Assembly: GCA_002105175.1 (NCBI GenBank)
Contig: MCGE01000013.1
Location: forward strand, 248,001 to 312,000
Reading direction: 5' to 3'
DNA: 64,000 bases
Origin: Absidia repens
Taxonomy: Eukaryota > Mucoromycota > Mucoromycetes > Mucorales > Cunninghamellaceae
Shown: positions 1 to 12,600 of the stretch, piece by piece
Position numbering within the stretch: position 1 is the first letter of the stretch
Layout of the letters: each line of letters opens with the position of its first letter
Notes under the pieces: model-generated
The model's input: the letters and a program-made list of their open reading frames with translations, nothing else
What the model was told of the DNA's origin: nothing
Database searches by the model: none
Made by a program: the position numbers and the translations under genes

Positions 1-479
1 TGGTCCAAAAAAGTCAGGTGGGATCATGACGTGTGTTGATTTGGGTACTTTGTCAACTGATGGCTATAGTAGACCTTTTGACATTTTTTTATTAGTCGAG
101 TTTGATCGATTTTTTTGGGAAGTTAAGAGAACTCAGGATCCTAGAACTCGGGATTTTGAAGTGAGAATTGTGGGGAGAGGGGAAAGGTTTACAATTGTCA
201 ATTCAAGCAATAAACCTTTTTTTTTTTTTTCTCGTACGCATATCGAGCTAAAGCTACTTAGCTGCTGCTCACACGAAAAAAGAAAAAGAACATGCTTGAC
301 TAGGTTTAAATCCCGCATTTAGCAATATCTATTCTTTGTGGAATGGGCGTAAAGCAACACTGAAAATATATAGGGGAATCTCATATAGTCGAGTCAGTGG
401 TTAAAAATAAACTATAATTTTATTGAAAGATAAACAAGTAATAACTGGCATAACCATCGCTAATCTATGGTGGAGGAGA

Positions 480-890
480 GGACGAATGTCAAATGAGATC
501 TACTGTAGAAGGCAAACTAAACATGTTCCATACAATAGACTAGTGGTAGAAATAACAACAGGTCATTTTTTATTCATATGCAGATATAAAAGTAGGTGTC
601 CTAACATAAAGCTAGGCTAATGTAGGGATTCCATGGACCAATATGATGGCGTTGCAAATCACGAATCCAAAGTGACAGGGTTTCCCCATGTATCTTTATA
701 TTGCATTTTCTAAATGCCCCTGATCCAAGTTCTAATACTAATTCAAGATCACCAGCACCCCAATGAATTTTCAATGAAGGCGAAATCCTAAAAAAAGGGG
801 AAGGAAAAGGAAAAACACCACTTCCCCAGAAATAAAATAAAAAGGGCATTTAATTTCAAACCCCTATCCCAAGACTCCAGCATGTTTAAT
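480..890 (-). repeat. Dispersed repeat, copy 1 (diverged)
   Basis: The minus strand carries a diverged version of the conserved core gcatggggaaaccctttca and the following ttggattc motif (plus strand about 655-700), preceded by the same pyrimidine-rich and ctttttattt blocks seen in the other copies. It is the most diverged copy. Its core still reads HGETLSLWIRDL in the frame shared with copies 2, 3, 5 and 6. Boundaries are approximate. Confidence 0.6.
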
Positions 891-2289
891 TTCAGCCAAT
901 AAAATTCCTCGAAAAAGCATCACCACGTAAATATTCTTTTACAGCCAATTTATTTCCTCTCAAGCTAAACCGTAGGAAATTATAGCCATTTTCTTGGGCT
1001 TCTGCCTTAAATATACCCTCTACTCTCCCTTTTCCTATACTTCCTAAGGTTTTCAACTCACCCTCTCTCACTCTCTCTTTTTTGGAAGGAGAGCTTTGGA
1101 GCTCAGGGGTACACAGTTTCGCCTATGGGGGATGATTTGCTTTTGGAAAAACTCGTACCTCATTCAAGGCAAGTAGACTATTGGGGAAGTTTTTTTTCCT
1201 GACAAGTCGATACATCATTTTCTCATTTTATGCCATTTAAAATACCTGCCTCCCCCTTTTATTTTGTTCTTCACTGAAAGACAACCCATCCCCCACCCGA
1301 CTTCTTTTTTTTTATTGATTCATTCCTTTTTCCTAATGGGTATCGTAGGATATCAAATGTATCTCGTCCGTGCAATGGCTCTTCTATCCTGGGCCAATCA
1401 TTGGTTTATACATCATATGAACTCTGATTTCGACGAAAAATGTGAAAATGAAAATGATAGAAAGGCTGAATATCATACGATCAGCCTGTTTTATAAGTTA
1501 ATAGATAGGATTCTGTTCTTCGTGCTCAGCTCTTTTGAACGGAGCTCCTGTTGACTGTCTCCCTTTTGCTTTATCTCTATTGTAAATGAATTTCTAGAAA
1601 TTAGTTTAGTTATTGATTACATACATTTTGTGTCTTCAATAAAGACTTCCTTGAAACAATCAATTATCATTCACTACGATGACTTTTTTTTTTTTTTTTT
1701 TTTGCTAACGGACTTCGTTTTTGTATTTTAATAGCTGCTACATACTATAGAAAAAAGGGGGAAATGTCAAATTGAGAAGAGTAGCCCCATTCTCCCGATT
1801 AATCTGACCTGGTATCCGTACAGTACAATACATTACTATAGTTCAACGTCTGTGCTTTCTTCTGATATATGTTATTAATCCTAATACCACCTCCCCCTCG
1901 TGCAGACTGAAAAATTATGCATCGGACATCAGATTGGGCACTTCCACCTTTTTGCGCATATGTGGACGTCCAATCTCCTTATACACTGCATTCCGCCGAT
2001 CGAGCAATCCCTTTGTATGAGCAACCAAAAACAAAAACCAATGTCGACATTGATTACTTTATTAATAAAAAGACATACTTTATTGAAAATATTGATAGAT
2101 ACTAAAACTAAGGGCAAGGAGTTCACTGCGGCAAAGGATCTAGTGGATGAATCTACTGGAGGAATCATGAGGGAGACTAAAGTGATATCTGAAGAATGCG
2201 TAGCATCAATCTAAAGAGATAGCTGTAAAATGAGAATCAAGACGATGTAAACGGATACCTCTTATAAAAGGACAACAATAACGATCAAC

Positions 2290-2830
2290 AAAATCAAAGT
2301 GGTCATGGTGGTGAAAAAAGTGGTATCTTGTACAAGATATGATAAAGACTAATGGGACTGGTTTTCATTAGAGCAAGTAAAAAGAGACATATTTTATTGG
2401 ACTGAAGTGCCAACTATGGCTAAACCAACACACTAAATTGAGCTAATGAAAGCACCCAAAAACCAAACTAATGGTGCCCCCAAATCCTGAATCCAAAATG
2501 AAAGGGTTTCCCCATGCATCTTGTAATCCCTGTTCTGAAAACGCTTCTAAACTAGTCCTAATACTAATCTAAGTCCACCATAACCCCAAAGGAGCCACAA
2601 TTGTGAAGAATTAAAGAAGAAAGAAAGAACGAAAAGAAAAGGAGAGCGCGGAAAATAAAAAAGTTGGAGGTGGAGGAAAATAAAAATAAAATTCACGCGT
2701 GCGGCATTTGAAATATTTTCTATGGTCTGGCACTGACCTGCCTTGCAACATACAGGACGGCTACGCACGTCAGAATAGCAATACAATTTAGTTTTCCTGT
2801 TGATATAGATATTCCCCCCCACCCTTACGT
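2290..2830 (-). repeat. Dispersed repeat, copy 2
   Basis: The reverse complement has all the blocks of the family in order: a GC-rich start at about 2690-2710, a pyrimidine-rich tract, a core at about 2490-2560 nearly identical to the copies at 32.7 and 54.8 kb, then aataaaatatgtctctttt and the tail near tcttgtaca. The opposite orientation to copies 3-6 shows that this is a mobile or duplicated unit and not a directional tandem array. Confidence 0.75.
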
Positions 2831-3759
2831 ACTATTTCTCAGCATCTACTTGATTGATAAAATAAAATAATGAATTACGAGAAATAAACGCTAGGAAATC
2901 ATGTGAGTCGGAATGTGAATATTTCAGTTGTCGTTGATTTTATTTCAACGCAGCGATACATTAATACCTTCAGGTTTTAGGTACTGTCATGGCACGCACT
3001 ATTAATTATTCACATGAGTCAGTGTGTAAAGGGGCAGCATAATCGTAAAACAAGAACTAAAAAAAAAGAGATACAATCATAGGTCATGCCAAAAAGAAAA
3101 ATACAATTCGTGCACCAACAGGGACGGTTGTCTTGGAGGGGTGAACTTGACGAATGAAAATCATTTTCTTTATCTATCCCTCCAATCGACGTCGTTTGTG
3201 GTCCGTATTTCATGCGGGGTTTCGCTCATTGAAAAAGAAAAGCTCCAATGAAACCGCATATTTTCGCTAAAAAGGGTGCTGATAAAGGGAATGGGCAGGG
3301 AATCCACTACGTCAGTGGAGTAAACGTTAATCTCCCCATTTAGAGAAAAGTTCATTGACGATGATCCCACAAGGATTACAGGATGACGATATTGAATTCA
3401 ACATCCGTCTTGGTGGTATGGACGTTTAGCGGACAGTGGGAGTCACCCTTTGCATCATCATTGATTAACTTCATTAAACTGATCTCGATGATAACCGTAA
3501 GGACTGATTGCATGATGGAGTTTTGATATATCATTGAAAATCTCCTGACCGAGAACAGGTTTTTTTTTTTTTTTTTCAAGGACGGCATGTATATCGATGG
3601 GCGGAATACGAACGTAAAACCCGGAGTCCCAAAAACATTTTGATATAAATATAAAAGCCTTTCTCTGCATGTCAAGAATACAAAGCCAAAAGAGTTTTCT
3701 TCCTTTCTTAGCGTCACTTTTTCTTTATTGAACTTAATATACCACAAACCGAAAAAAAA

Positions 3760-3993
3760 ATGGATATTACAATCTTTCCTCCAGAAATAACTCAACTTAT
3801 TCTTGAACACTTGCCTATCCGAGACTTGATTCGTGCTGAACGTACTTGCAAACTTCTGCAACTGTTTTGTCTCTCGGAAATTGAACGTCGTATTAAAACT
3901 GGTTCGTTAAAAGACGAATTCGGTGTATTGGTAAAGTCTTTTAGCATACGATTTTTTATGTAAATGATTATCAGTGAGATTTAGTGCTAACCT

Positions 3994-4028
<35 letters not shown>

Positions 4029-4489
4029 GAATGTAGATTCATTTGGGACAAGCTCAAGCGGAGCCACAGCAATTTGATCCCGTTACGAAAACAGTACAAT
4101 ATATCATCCCTATGGACCCAATCACTTTCAACACAATGTATGATCATCGACGAAATATCCACTGCTCCTTATTACGGAAACAACACAAATTGGACAATGC
4201 TGCGACAACAACCAAGAAAATCAATTATCTCTCACAACATGGATTTACTATCCCAGTGGAAAGTGGACTAAGTGAAGGCAAAACTATACAAATCTCCGTC
4301 GACGACACATTATGCCAATTGGATGCGTCTCTTACAAGAATTCTCACGGATAAAGAGGAACATGGTAAAAACAGGACCACTACCACTACCAACAACAAAA
4401 AGTTACCGCTGGCACCACTTCCGCTCTCTTACTCTTTACAAGTAACTGGATTGCGTTTACCATTATCCACGATTGCCACATATTCTTAG
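3760..4489 (+). CDS. F-box protein (2 exons)
   Basis: Exons 3760-3930 and 4037-4489; the protein is 207 aa. The N-terminus is an F-box-like motif (FPPEITQLILEHLPIRDL, then RAERTCKLL, residues about 6-35). In known F-box proteins this motif binds Skp1 and recruits substrates to an SCF ubiquitin ligase. The intron uses donor gtaaag and acceptor tgtag and joins in phase 0; it contains a 32-base T run directly before the acceptor. No leucine-rich, WD40 or kelch repeats are visible in the C-terminal 150 residues, so the substrate-binding part is unrecognised. The start is the first ATG after an A-rich leader. A longer first exon to a donor at 3960 would be out of phase. The F-box call is fairly secure; the specific function is unknown. 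Confidence 0.75.
3996..4027 (+). repeat. 32-base poly-T tract in F-box gene intron
   Basis: An uninterrupted T run lies just upstream of the 3' splice site of the F-box gene intron, acting as an extreme polypyrimidine tract. Its length is probably polymorphic or imprecisely sequenced. Confidence 0.9.
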
Positions 4490-4851
4490 CTAAAATTAAA
4501 AACCAAAAAATCCCATCACCTTTTTTTTAATAGGCTGGCACTATGATACAAAAAAAAAAATATAGTAATCAATATACCCCTTATTCCCTTTTTGTATATA
4601 GTTTCGCTTTTTGTTTTTTATACATTCACTACATATACAACCAATCAATAAATAAAACATAAAAAACACATCCCATTTTATTACAATCACCGCCCGAAGT
4701 TCATAGAAAACACATTTGATAAAAAAAAATCATCATCATATTTTTATTAAAATGAATACATAAAAATAAATAAATAAATAAATAACCAATAAAGAATATT
4801 CTAAATACCAAAAATAAAACTAGCTAGACTAAATAAATATAAAAATACACA
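4490..4851. other. Convergent 3' intergenic region
   Basis: This AT-rich spacer separates the tail-to-tail ends of the F-box gene (+) and the EI24-like gene (-). Several AATAAA-like hexamers occur on both strands, including an aataaataaataaataacc microsatellite near 4766, consistent with shared poly(A) sites. No gene is seen. Confidence 0.6.
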
Positions 4852-6166
4852 TTAAAAAAGGGATTTTTTCTTCTTGATCGGAGACGGAGGAGGCATCGGA
4901 AGAGGATCAGTGACCAGCACCATATAGGAAGCGGAGGCCTGAATCACACCATAAGCCAAAAAGTTGAAGATCGGCACCATTTGGATCAAGAGATAGGCAA
5001 TGACCGAGAAGCCAAAGAGAATATCACGACGACTATCAAACCACCGCCGTTTTTCCTTGTGTGTCATACCCATACGAGAAAAGTAAGGTTCCAACAATTC
5101 ACGCATCAACACTCGCATGCCCAAAAGTCCCCGAATAGCAAACGAAGTGATCCAAGATGGTAAACACAGGAAACATAACCCGACAAGAATGGCTTGTGTT
5201 CGTCCGAGCGCCTTAAAGGTGGCAAAGGCCCCTAATCACAAAAAAAAAAAAAAAAAAAAAAAAATAGGCGGTCATTCATTGTCATTGTCATTTTGTTTTT
5301 TTTAAGGAGTGGAAGGGAGTATATCTTAATGCTTTACCTGCTGCTGGAAATACAAACTGGCCTACAATAGGAATCATGGATAACATACCCAACATCAAAC
5401 CCAATCGAACCTTTTTCCATGTTCTTGCGCTAGAGTCTTTGAGGTTTTGCCAGTACCTGGATCGTTTTTTTTGCATTGCCAGTTGCTGAGCAAAAGAGAG
5501 TGGTTCGGATCTGTTGTCCATGGTCCTTTGTTGCTGATACCGTGGTTGTCGTTTCCGCTGTTGTTGTTTTTGATGTTGTTGCTGTTGTTGTTGTTGCTCC
5601 TGCTGCTGCTGCTGCTGTTGTTGTTGTTGTGGCGGTAATAACGTTATATCCGACGGTACCTTTTGATCTGAATGTGGTTGCTGATGATGTGATATGGAGG
5701 AATACTTTTTTGACCGTGACTGACGTTGTCGCGGTTGCTGCTGGTGATGCTGCTGGCCGAGAGTGCCTGACTTGGTTTGACGACCATCTACAAATTCAAG
5801 AGACTCCATGAATAAATTATCCAAGGGTTGAGGATACAAATATCGCATAAACAAGAGTAAAACAAACGGCAACGCGCTGATGAGATTGTGTAATGTTGTG
5901 TGCCAAAAGGTGAGTGTTGAATTGATGGCATGGTCGTCGTGGAGGAAAGAAGGGGATAATACCCAGAAAAACAGTCGGAGGCAATGGATAGGCAAACCAA
6001 CAAGGATTTGGGCCGCGCCAATGAGCATAAAGGAGAGAATGGAGAGTTGTAAGAAAATACGCAAATGCTGCTTTTGTCGTAGTGCTGGGTTTTGAAGGAC
6101 GAGGTGAATCCCTTCAACGGCATAAACCACCCCGAGCCATAATCCTTTCAATCGCCAAGGTGCCAT
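4852..6166 (-). CDS. EI24/Rrt8-like polytopic membrane protein
   Basis: Exons 6166-5338 and 5231-4852 (402 aa; the phase-1 intron has donor gtaaag and acceptor attag). The N-terminus has a fungal EI24/Lds-Rrt8-like opening (LKGLWLGVVYAVEGIHLVLQ), then hydrophobic segments at about residues 35-75, 85-110 and 255-285, and further ones after the intron. In yeast, proteins of this family (Rrt8, Lds1/Lds2) associate with lipid droplets and the spore wall; animal EI24 is an ER protein. The large hydrophilic loop (about residues 130-245) carries a long glutamine-rich tract coded by mixed CAG/CAA. The C-terminus is basic (SPIKKKKSLF). Membrane topology and family are inferred from sequence pattern. 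The function in this organism is not predictable. Confidence 0.7.
5551..5633 (-). repeat. CAG/CAA microsatellite coding for poly-glutamine
   Basis: A trinucleotide tract inside the EI24-like gene reads CAA/CAG on the coding strand and yields a nearly pure glutamine run with single Glu, His and Lys interruptions. The mixed codons suggest that the tract is selected as protein and is not only a slippage product. Confidence 0.85.
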
Positions 6167-6673
6167 TGAGAAAGGAGGCGGTGCACATATAATAAAAGGA
6201 AAGGAAAGGAGAAAGAGTAGAAGGAAGAAAGAAAGAAAAAGAGAGAGATCAAATCGAGATTAGTAAAAAAAAAGATCTATTTGCAAAAAAAAAAAAAAAA
6301 TAGCCTTACCAAGAATTTCTTAACGAAAAGAAAAAGGGGTCCAGGCCACCAGAGAAAAGCTGGGGCGGTCAAAGCAATGCTTTCAAACCCCGAAATTAAT
6401 TTTCGTCAACTTGCCATATTTCATCCAAAGCCAGGATGACAAAAGCCGTATTTTTCTATAAAAAGAGAATATAGATATCGTAATGATGATGCTATAGCAA
6501 AGTAATATTTCAATTCACTGGAATTGACCGATAAAACGAACAAATGTTAAATGACGAAGATCCGATTGCACCTTTATCACATGCCAAATTAATAAAAAAA
6601 AATAGTTCAGGTACAAAAATAAGTTTATTTCAAATTCCACAATAACATAAAACTACAATTCTAAAAATCCATT
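6167..6673. other. Intergenic region, VWA8-like 3' end to EI24-like 5' end
   Basis: About 500 bp between two minus-strand genes. It contains an A-rich run at about 6284-6300 and purine-rich leader sequence (gaaaggaaaggag) just upstream of the EI24-like ATG. No ORF or RNA gene is seen. Confidence 0.5.
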
Positions 6674-9600
6674 CTATTTCATCATCGAAGCCAAGAAGAG
6701 CGATTTCATGATTTTGGGCAATTCCTTGTTCTCTATACACATATGAGCATGACTTCCCAGTGCCTTCTTCAGCCTAAAAAGAGTGGGTGAGTATATACAA
6801 TACGATTAGAATACGTTTGTATACTTACTGTTCCGCTTGATCTTGAATTGATCCAATGAAGATCATCTGGGCAGTTACACGGCTATCCGATTTGAGAGCT
6901 ACAAAAAAAAAAAGGTCAGTTTTGGATTGTATGACTTTTCCCCGTTTTGTTACCTTGGGCGATATCTTTTGGTTGGATTTTGTAGTGGGCAATATTGGCA
7001 TCAGATAAAATGACGACAAGATAATCATCACCGACTTCAGTGACAATTTCCTTTATAGAGTGTGTCACTGCATCGAGAGTCTTGTCTATGGAAAATTAGA
7101 AAAATAGTAAATGAGGTGAATAAATATCTAAATACAGCGAGGGAATCATCCTGTTGTTCCTTTCCAACTCAAAAACACATTCCAGTTTTACCTCCGCTAA
7201 GACAGTATCGACAATGGGCACGCATACGACTGAGGACTTCAAATTCTTCCTTTTCGGATCTGGGGTAATAACCAGGCTTGACGAATTCCATGTAGGCACT
7301 ATCACCACTATGACCAGAAATACTGTAAGCAAACTTGTGTTCCAACCCACGGAAGGATTCCATGAGCATTAAAGCTACTTCCAAGGACCGTTCTAAACGT
7401 CGATCGTGCGCATTAAAGCGGAACATACTAAAGAAACATCGGAGACAAAGAATATATATTTATATATATACAAAGCAGAGTTTAGCACATGGACATCATC
7501 GCCGTCTTCCAATGTTTCCTTTACCTAGCAGATAAATCAAAGACAAAATTCATTCGTTTGGGCTTGTCGTGGAAGAGTCCAATTTCAGGATCGTCATCAC
7601 CTCGCCTTTTGTAGATAGACCGTTCACCTGTCAAGCCTTCAATGCTACAAATAAAAAAAAAGTGAGTCTAGCAGAATAAAATAACCATCCTCGCCCTGTT
7701 TTTTTTTGTTTTAACTTACATCTTGTTGTCATCCAAGTCCCGGACGTTTGATTTTTCAACCATACACGTTCCTTGTTCTTTGCCTCGACTCCCTCTAAAA
7801 CCACACGTAACTCATACACTTCACGTCGGATATTTGCCATGTAGTTTTGGAAAATCTAAGGTCCATCACAGTAGTAAATATAAAGACAAGGAGTTAGTAC
7901 CGTTATCAACATGCATTATTGCTTTTTAATATTTTCCCCGTCTACTTGCATCGTATTCAGCAGGATCCATTTCCATTTTCCCCAATAGCTTTTCCATTGC
8001 ACTGCGGTGCATTTCCCTGAAAAAAAAAAAAAAAAATTAGTCGACTGTTGATCTAGTTGTCAAATACCAATAATGCATTACCTTTTGGCGTTGGATATTT
8101 CGTCAGGTACATCACCGGTTGCTTTCTAAAAAAAAAAAGTTCTAGTCACGACATTACACATATATGAATATATAGAAAAACTACACTTACTAATTTCAAG
8201 TTTTTTAAGTTTTCGAAATTGATTTCTTTACGCCCATTTTTATTGTCACGGTTGCCCTTGCCATTGATTCCACCACCTTTATCCCCTTGGCCGTCACCAT
8301 CTTGACCACCTTCCCCTTTGCCTCGGCCTTGATTACCACCAGATCCTTGACCATTGCTAGTATTATTGTTGTTATTGCCTCTATCACTACGCTGATTTGC
8401 TGCTTCTTTGGTTTGTTGATTCAGTTCCACCGTTTGTTGATCCTACGAAAATAAATTCAAGTTGGCATAAATTCCAGTTTATATGATTTTTTTTTTTTTT
8501 TTTTTTGGGCGCTTACATTATTTGTTTGATAAATGATCGAAAGTGAATTTTGATCCACGCCAATCAATTGCTTCCAGGCGGCTGCAGCTTCATACAAATC
8601 CTTGGCATTCACCTGGAAGACCCGGATAAAGCCAACTGTGTCTATTGTCACCAGGTTTCCATTGGAAAGTTCACCCATTCGGGCGACATATCGGTCGCTT
8701 TGGACATCCGATACACCAACTGCCTTGTAAAAATCATACTCATCGCCAAACACGGAGAGAGGTAACCGGATCCGCCATACTTGATTTGCATTGAGATTCA
8801 CCAGGTCCAATGTACTTTCGGCTCGACCATTAAACGACGGCTGGATGACGGCCAACTGTTGTGTATGTTCCAAATAGAGTGCTGATCCCAAGACACTGCT
8901 AGGCATTGTTTTCACGTTTGCACGACTTGTGTCGAAATAAGAGGCAATATTAATGACACCAATCCCATGAATAAATTGTTCAGCCGACCACCCAGTAGCA
9001 ATAGATCCAAATCGCCTAGCACTTGCATGATGTAATGCCCGTATTGAGGTGTCCGATCCAATGTGCTGCCGACAGATATTAATAGCTTGATCCATTTGAT
9101 GGCCATTTTGGCCGGCCACCCTCACCAAACCCATTGCGGTTGGCACACAAGTATTTTCAGGACAGTAAAGACTATAGGCGTTTCCATCCCGGCTACCATG
9201 CACAATCCATAACCCAGTATCAGCTACAAGAAGGTGTTTAATCCGCACAGGCAACTTGACGGTGTATTGCTTCATCACGGCAAAGTTTAGAATAGCAATG
9301 GTATCCAAATCGTTTTGATAAAAGACCAGTATTCCATTCGAGCTAAGAGAGTTGCACATAATTGATTTGACAGGTTCCAAACCCAAGATTATCACTGACA
9401 CCAACGTCATGTTGAAATAATCAAAACAGAGCAGGTCGTTTTTGGATGGGTTGTGCACTACTGTATACTTGGATTTGCCTTGCTGACCGTTGATAACTGC
9501 AAGACGAAGATGAGGCGGTATATGATGCTGAGGAAAATATTCGTGCAGATCCAAACTATCCACTTTGCGATGCTGAGGGTCAATGCGATGCAGTGTCAAA

Positions 9601-12600
9601 GGAAGAGTCGTCAAAGCAAAAAGCGTGTCATCATCTGCCACAGCAAGATCGAGAGATTCTCCACGAGTCGGTAAGCCAAAAGAATATAGCTGTTCAGAGA
9701 ATACCGTTGTTCTGCTTTCCTTGCGATTTAAATCACGCCAGTTGTTCTTGTTCACATCTAAATGTTTCTTGTTGTAAAAATCAATATCTTCCACCTCCGT
9801 TTTGAGTGTATGCTGCCAATTTTCTGTCATTCGAGTCCATTTTTCAGTCAGTACAGGTTCACCAATATCAATAACATCACCCAATACAATAGAATATTCA
9901 GCATCCAAACCAATAGGAATACCGTGCTTTTCAAAGATTTCAATTAGCAATGCCTTGGAGGTATGGTCATATTGGTCAAAGTCAAATACATTTTGTAGAA
10001 TCTTGGAGATGCCTTCAGTGGGGTAATTCTGTTTTCATTAAAAAATAAACTGTCAGCGGGGTTGACATCTAATGGTCGGAGAGGGAGGGGGAGAGTTTAC
10101 CTGCAAGTGGCGCACAATATTGACAATTTCACGAGTTGAGTAAGGATAAGCCATCATTCTATGACAAATAGTATATAAATTCAGTCTGACACATTTGCAC
10201 GGTATACAATAAGCAAGGTGAGCCAACCTACCCTTCATCAGACAATTTGCGGAGATCAGTGAATACAGCTGACAATTTCCATAACAAGTCTTCAGGGACA
10301 TCTGCACCATATTTGCGTAACAATAGCATCTATGAGCCAAAAAAAAAAAAAAAGGCAGATTAAGTACACATGAGAAGAATCAGCTAATGGGATGGTTGTA
10401 CTTACTTCTGATTTCGGATCAGGGTTATCAACAGCATGACAGCTAAACACATCACCAATTTCACGATAAAAGTCGTTTCCAAGGAAAGGATATCCTAGTG
10501 AAAGCAAAAAAAATACACAAAGTAAGATAGGATAAAGTCATATCAACGTCTTGATTTTTTTTTTTTTTAAGATATCATACGTACCTGGTCGATTGGCAAG
10601 CACAATCATGCGGAAGTTGGGATGTACCAATATATATTGACCATCATTTTGCATGTCAGCTTCGTTGGAGACAATTCGTCGACCATCCCCCAAAATCATT
10701 TGACCATCTTCTATCAAACTTTTCAAAATAGCAGTAACATAGGTAGGTGCTTTGTCAGCTTCGTCAACAACAAGAATTGTACCTAAATAAAATCATGCAC
10801 AAAAAAAAAAAAAAAAAAAAAAGAGGAGGGGATCAGTATTATACTATTTAGCCATACTAACAAGACTTACCATTTTTGACAGCTTTCACAAGTGGTGAAT
10901 CTTCAAAGAAAAGAACACCTTCATGGATGGCAGGTGTAGTAGTCAAGCCTTGAACTGTGCTGTCACGATGTAATTGGATATATTCCCGAGGTAATTGAAG
11001 TAGTTGTAAAAAGTAGTCCGTAAGTTTGTTTTTCCCAACACCTTGATTACCAATCAAAAGTAGATGATCACCTAGATTAATAAAAAGAAGGCTGTTAATA
11101 TTAAACATTGATATTAGATAAGAGTTGTATTTTCATTACCAAGTTGATAGTCTTTCAGCATTTCCATGAGTATTTCAGTGTGGGAAGGATTTTCATGGAA
11201 GACCACCGATGGGATAAGCATTGGATTGCCACCTTGGTTCACAGGTTCCTCGATATCACCAATGCGTACTTTTTCCGGATTTTGTCTAGATGGTATCATT
11301 TCAATGTGTACCTATTTAACATATACAAACAGGATTAATAGGTCTCTCTTTCCCTTCCGTCCCCCATTTTTTTTCTTTGTATTACGTGTATGGAGTTCAT
11401 ATCATTTTTCGGCGGATAAATCCCATTGGCGAGCATGACTTCATGGAGGGCATCACGAACCATTGTTGGCATGAATCGAGAGAGAGACGTCTTGTGGATA
11501 ATTTTATATAAACTATCATCAGGAAAATAAGACAGATGTCGGCATATACGGATCAGCTGGCGAGTCGACAAGGTACTTGATAACATACGGATGGTTTCGT
11601 CTGCATTACAACGTAAGTAGCCTGCAAAATCCAATAATTGCTGTAGCTTGGCGGTATCCACACCGGGTGACAATCTCGAGAGAACATTTTTTTCTTCGGC
11701 AGGAGGAAGAGAATCGACAACAATGAATTGAAACATGGATAGAATTTCGGTCGTCAGCCAAGAACTGGTTTCATGATGTTGGCTAGAGTCGTTTGCAACA
11801 GCACGGGCCAATGTAATGATTCGGAAGGCAGGATGAATGGGTATCAGTCGATTGTTTTCCAATTCTTCGATAGAGAGGTTGCCCTTTTGCATCAATTTCT
11901 TGTACCGGCGAGAGTTAATCAAGCGAGAGCCATCAGGTAGTTGGGTTTCACGATCGGACACAAGCCGTTGAAGAGTATTGAGTGTACCATAGGGAAGTGT
12001 TTCAATACCATCCAAAACAGCCAAATGACCATGGATTGCAGCTTCTACTAAAAGAGAATTCTACTCTTGTCCACAAAAAAAAAAAAAAAAAAAAAAAGGA
12101 AGGGGGATGAGGAGTCCATGCTTTGAATTATACCATTTTGTATTATTTACCTGCCAAACAGTATCGCCAGTTTGTGTCGTTGTTCGACGTTGAAGCAAAT
12201 CCCTTGATGGCATATCACGGTAAAGTGGTATATAATCAATAGAGTATCCAAGTTTGTGGCCAACTATAGATAAAAGATAAAAAAAAAAAAAGATAATCAG
12301 TTAAAAGTCATTACCTAATAGAATATTTATTAACTTACAATATCGGACCAAAGCAGATTTTCCAACACCTTTGTAAGTACCGACTAAACAGATATCCTGG
12401 TCACCAGCATGTGCGATCACCATGGCGGTATATAATTCCTGATGGTAGGGTGTTTCAACAAAGAACTGGGTTGGGCGACTTTTGTTCGAACCACAAAAGA
12501 GAGGACGATCAATAGGAGGAGAGGAAGTGGAGTGGTGAGAGAAGGTCGCAATGGCGGTATAGATGAATTTGTGAGTGTCAATAGTGGTCGTCGGCGGTTC

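Larger units (their letters stand above)
1..3700. other. Gene-poor left segment
   Basis: No gene is supported here. Short open frames (for example 26-322, 1327-1554, 1900-2214 on +) have no recognisable domain, no convincing splice structure and no conservation that I can see. The segment contains two minus-oriented copies of the dispersed repeat (about 480-890 and 2290-2830) and AT-rich, homopolymer-rich DNA such as the T run at 1687-1703. Decayed transposon sequence could be present but was not identified. Confidence 0.6.

Noticed and set aside
3376..3861. 161-codon frame on the minus strand opposite the F-box gene
   Set aside because: It overlaps the promoter and first exon of the better-supported F-box gene, is AT/Lys-Phe driven, and lacks any domain.
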